In this document: positions 63,957-64,000 of the stretch, piece by piece
Layout: every line of letters begins with the position of its first letter
How positions within the stretch are numbered: the first letter of the stretch is position 1
Assembly: GCA_008828725.1 (NCBI GenBank)
Contig: MEHQ01002413.1
Coordinates: 329,401-393,400 of the forward strand
DNA: 64,000 nt
Direction of reading: 5' to 3'
Origin: Saccharina japonica
Taxonomy: Eukaryota > Sar > Phaeophyceae > Laminariales > Laminariaceae
Made by a program: the position numbers and the translations under genes
The notes under the pieces: model-generated
What the model saw: the letters and a program-made list of their open reading frames with translations, nothing else
The model's database searches: none
Told to the model about the DNA's origin: nothing

Positions 63957-64000
63957 GTGAGACGATGTTATAGGTTGAGGGGTGGACCCCCCCTCGTCTG

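Noticed and set aside
1-64000. Viral or retroviral fossils
   Set aside because: No reverse transcriptase, capsid, integrase or long terminal repeat signal that I could recognise; long inverted arms here belong to foldback-type DNA elements.

Overview
The window is eukaryotic nuclear DNA dominated by one very large split gene on the + strand. At least 21 exons, about 3.57 kb of coding sequence, are spread from about 8.1 kb to 63,956, and the gene runs off the right edge. All internal junctions can be chained in phase with GT-AG introns (one possible GC donor). Read in order, the product is: a low-complexity Ser/Asn/Gln/Ala-rich N-terminus; a small beta-rich module and a Pro/Thr linker; a basic linker with an Ala run; a globin-like domain that seems to lack the haem-binding proximal His; a second globin domain that keeps it; a complete nitric oxide synthase (NOS) oxygenase domain; and the start of an FMN-binding flavodoxin domain. 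The rest of the NOS reductase must lie to the right. Globin-NOS fusion is known from the cyanobacterium Synechococcus PCC 7335. The oxygenase here looks more bacterial than animal: Ile at the NO gate, no N-terminal Cys-x4-Cys zinc hook, and no obvious calmodulin helix. I infer an alga or other protist, but the sequence does not name the lineage.

Layout. 1-2.1 kb: a foldback element with arms of about 570 bp. 2.1-8.1 kb: AT-rich non-coding DNA with MITEs, microsatellites and a GC-rich island at 4.8-5.2 kb that may be promoter or 5' exon. 8.1-8.9 kb: exon 1. 8.9-47.6 kb: three giant introns (about 7.7, 16.0 and 14.6 kb) carrying only exons 2 and 3 and otherwise packed with repeats. 47.6-54.2 kb: exons 4-10, the linker and two globin-like domains. 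54.9-63.2 kb: exons 11-20, the NOS oxygenase. 63.8-64.0 kb: exon 21, the start of the flavodoxin domain.

The introns hold several short mobile families: a Harbinger-type hairpin MITE with TAA target duplications; a piggyBac-type MITE flanked by TTAA; a palindromic MITE with ends like GGGACCATAGTAAATAGGAC (here MITE-A, more than 20 copies); a SINE-like family that ends in a long C run; tRNA-derived SINE pieces; long-arm foldbacks; and many minisatellites. Several insertions are nested, which gives relative ages.

The most unusual local signal is repeated duplication of intron ends together with exon starts: decoy copies precede exons 20 and 21, weaker ones precede exons 6 and 15, and exon 3 exists as a perfect 121-bp inverted duplicate. 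I see no second gene, rRNA, intact tRNA, CRISPR array or viral element that I can support.
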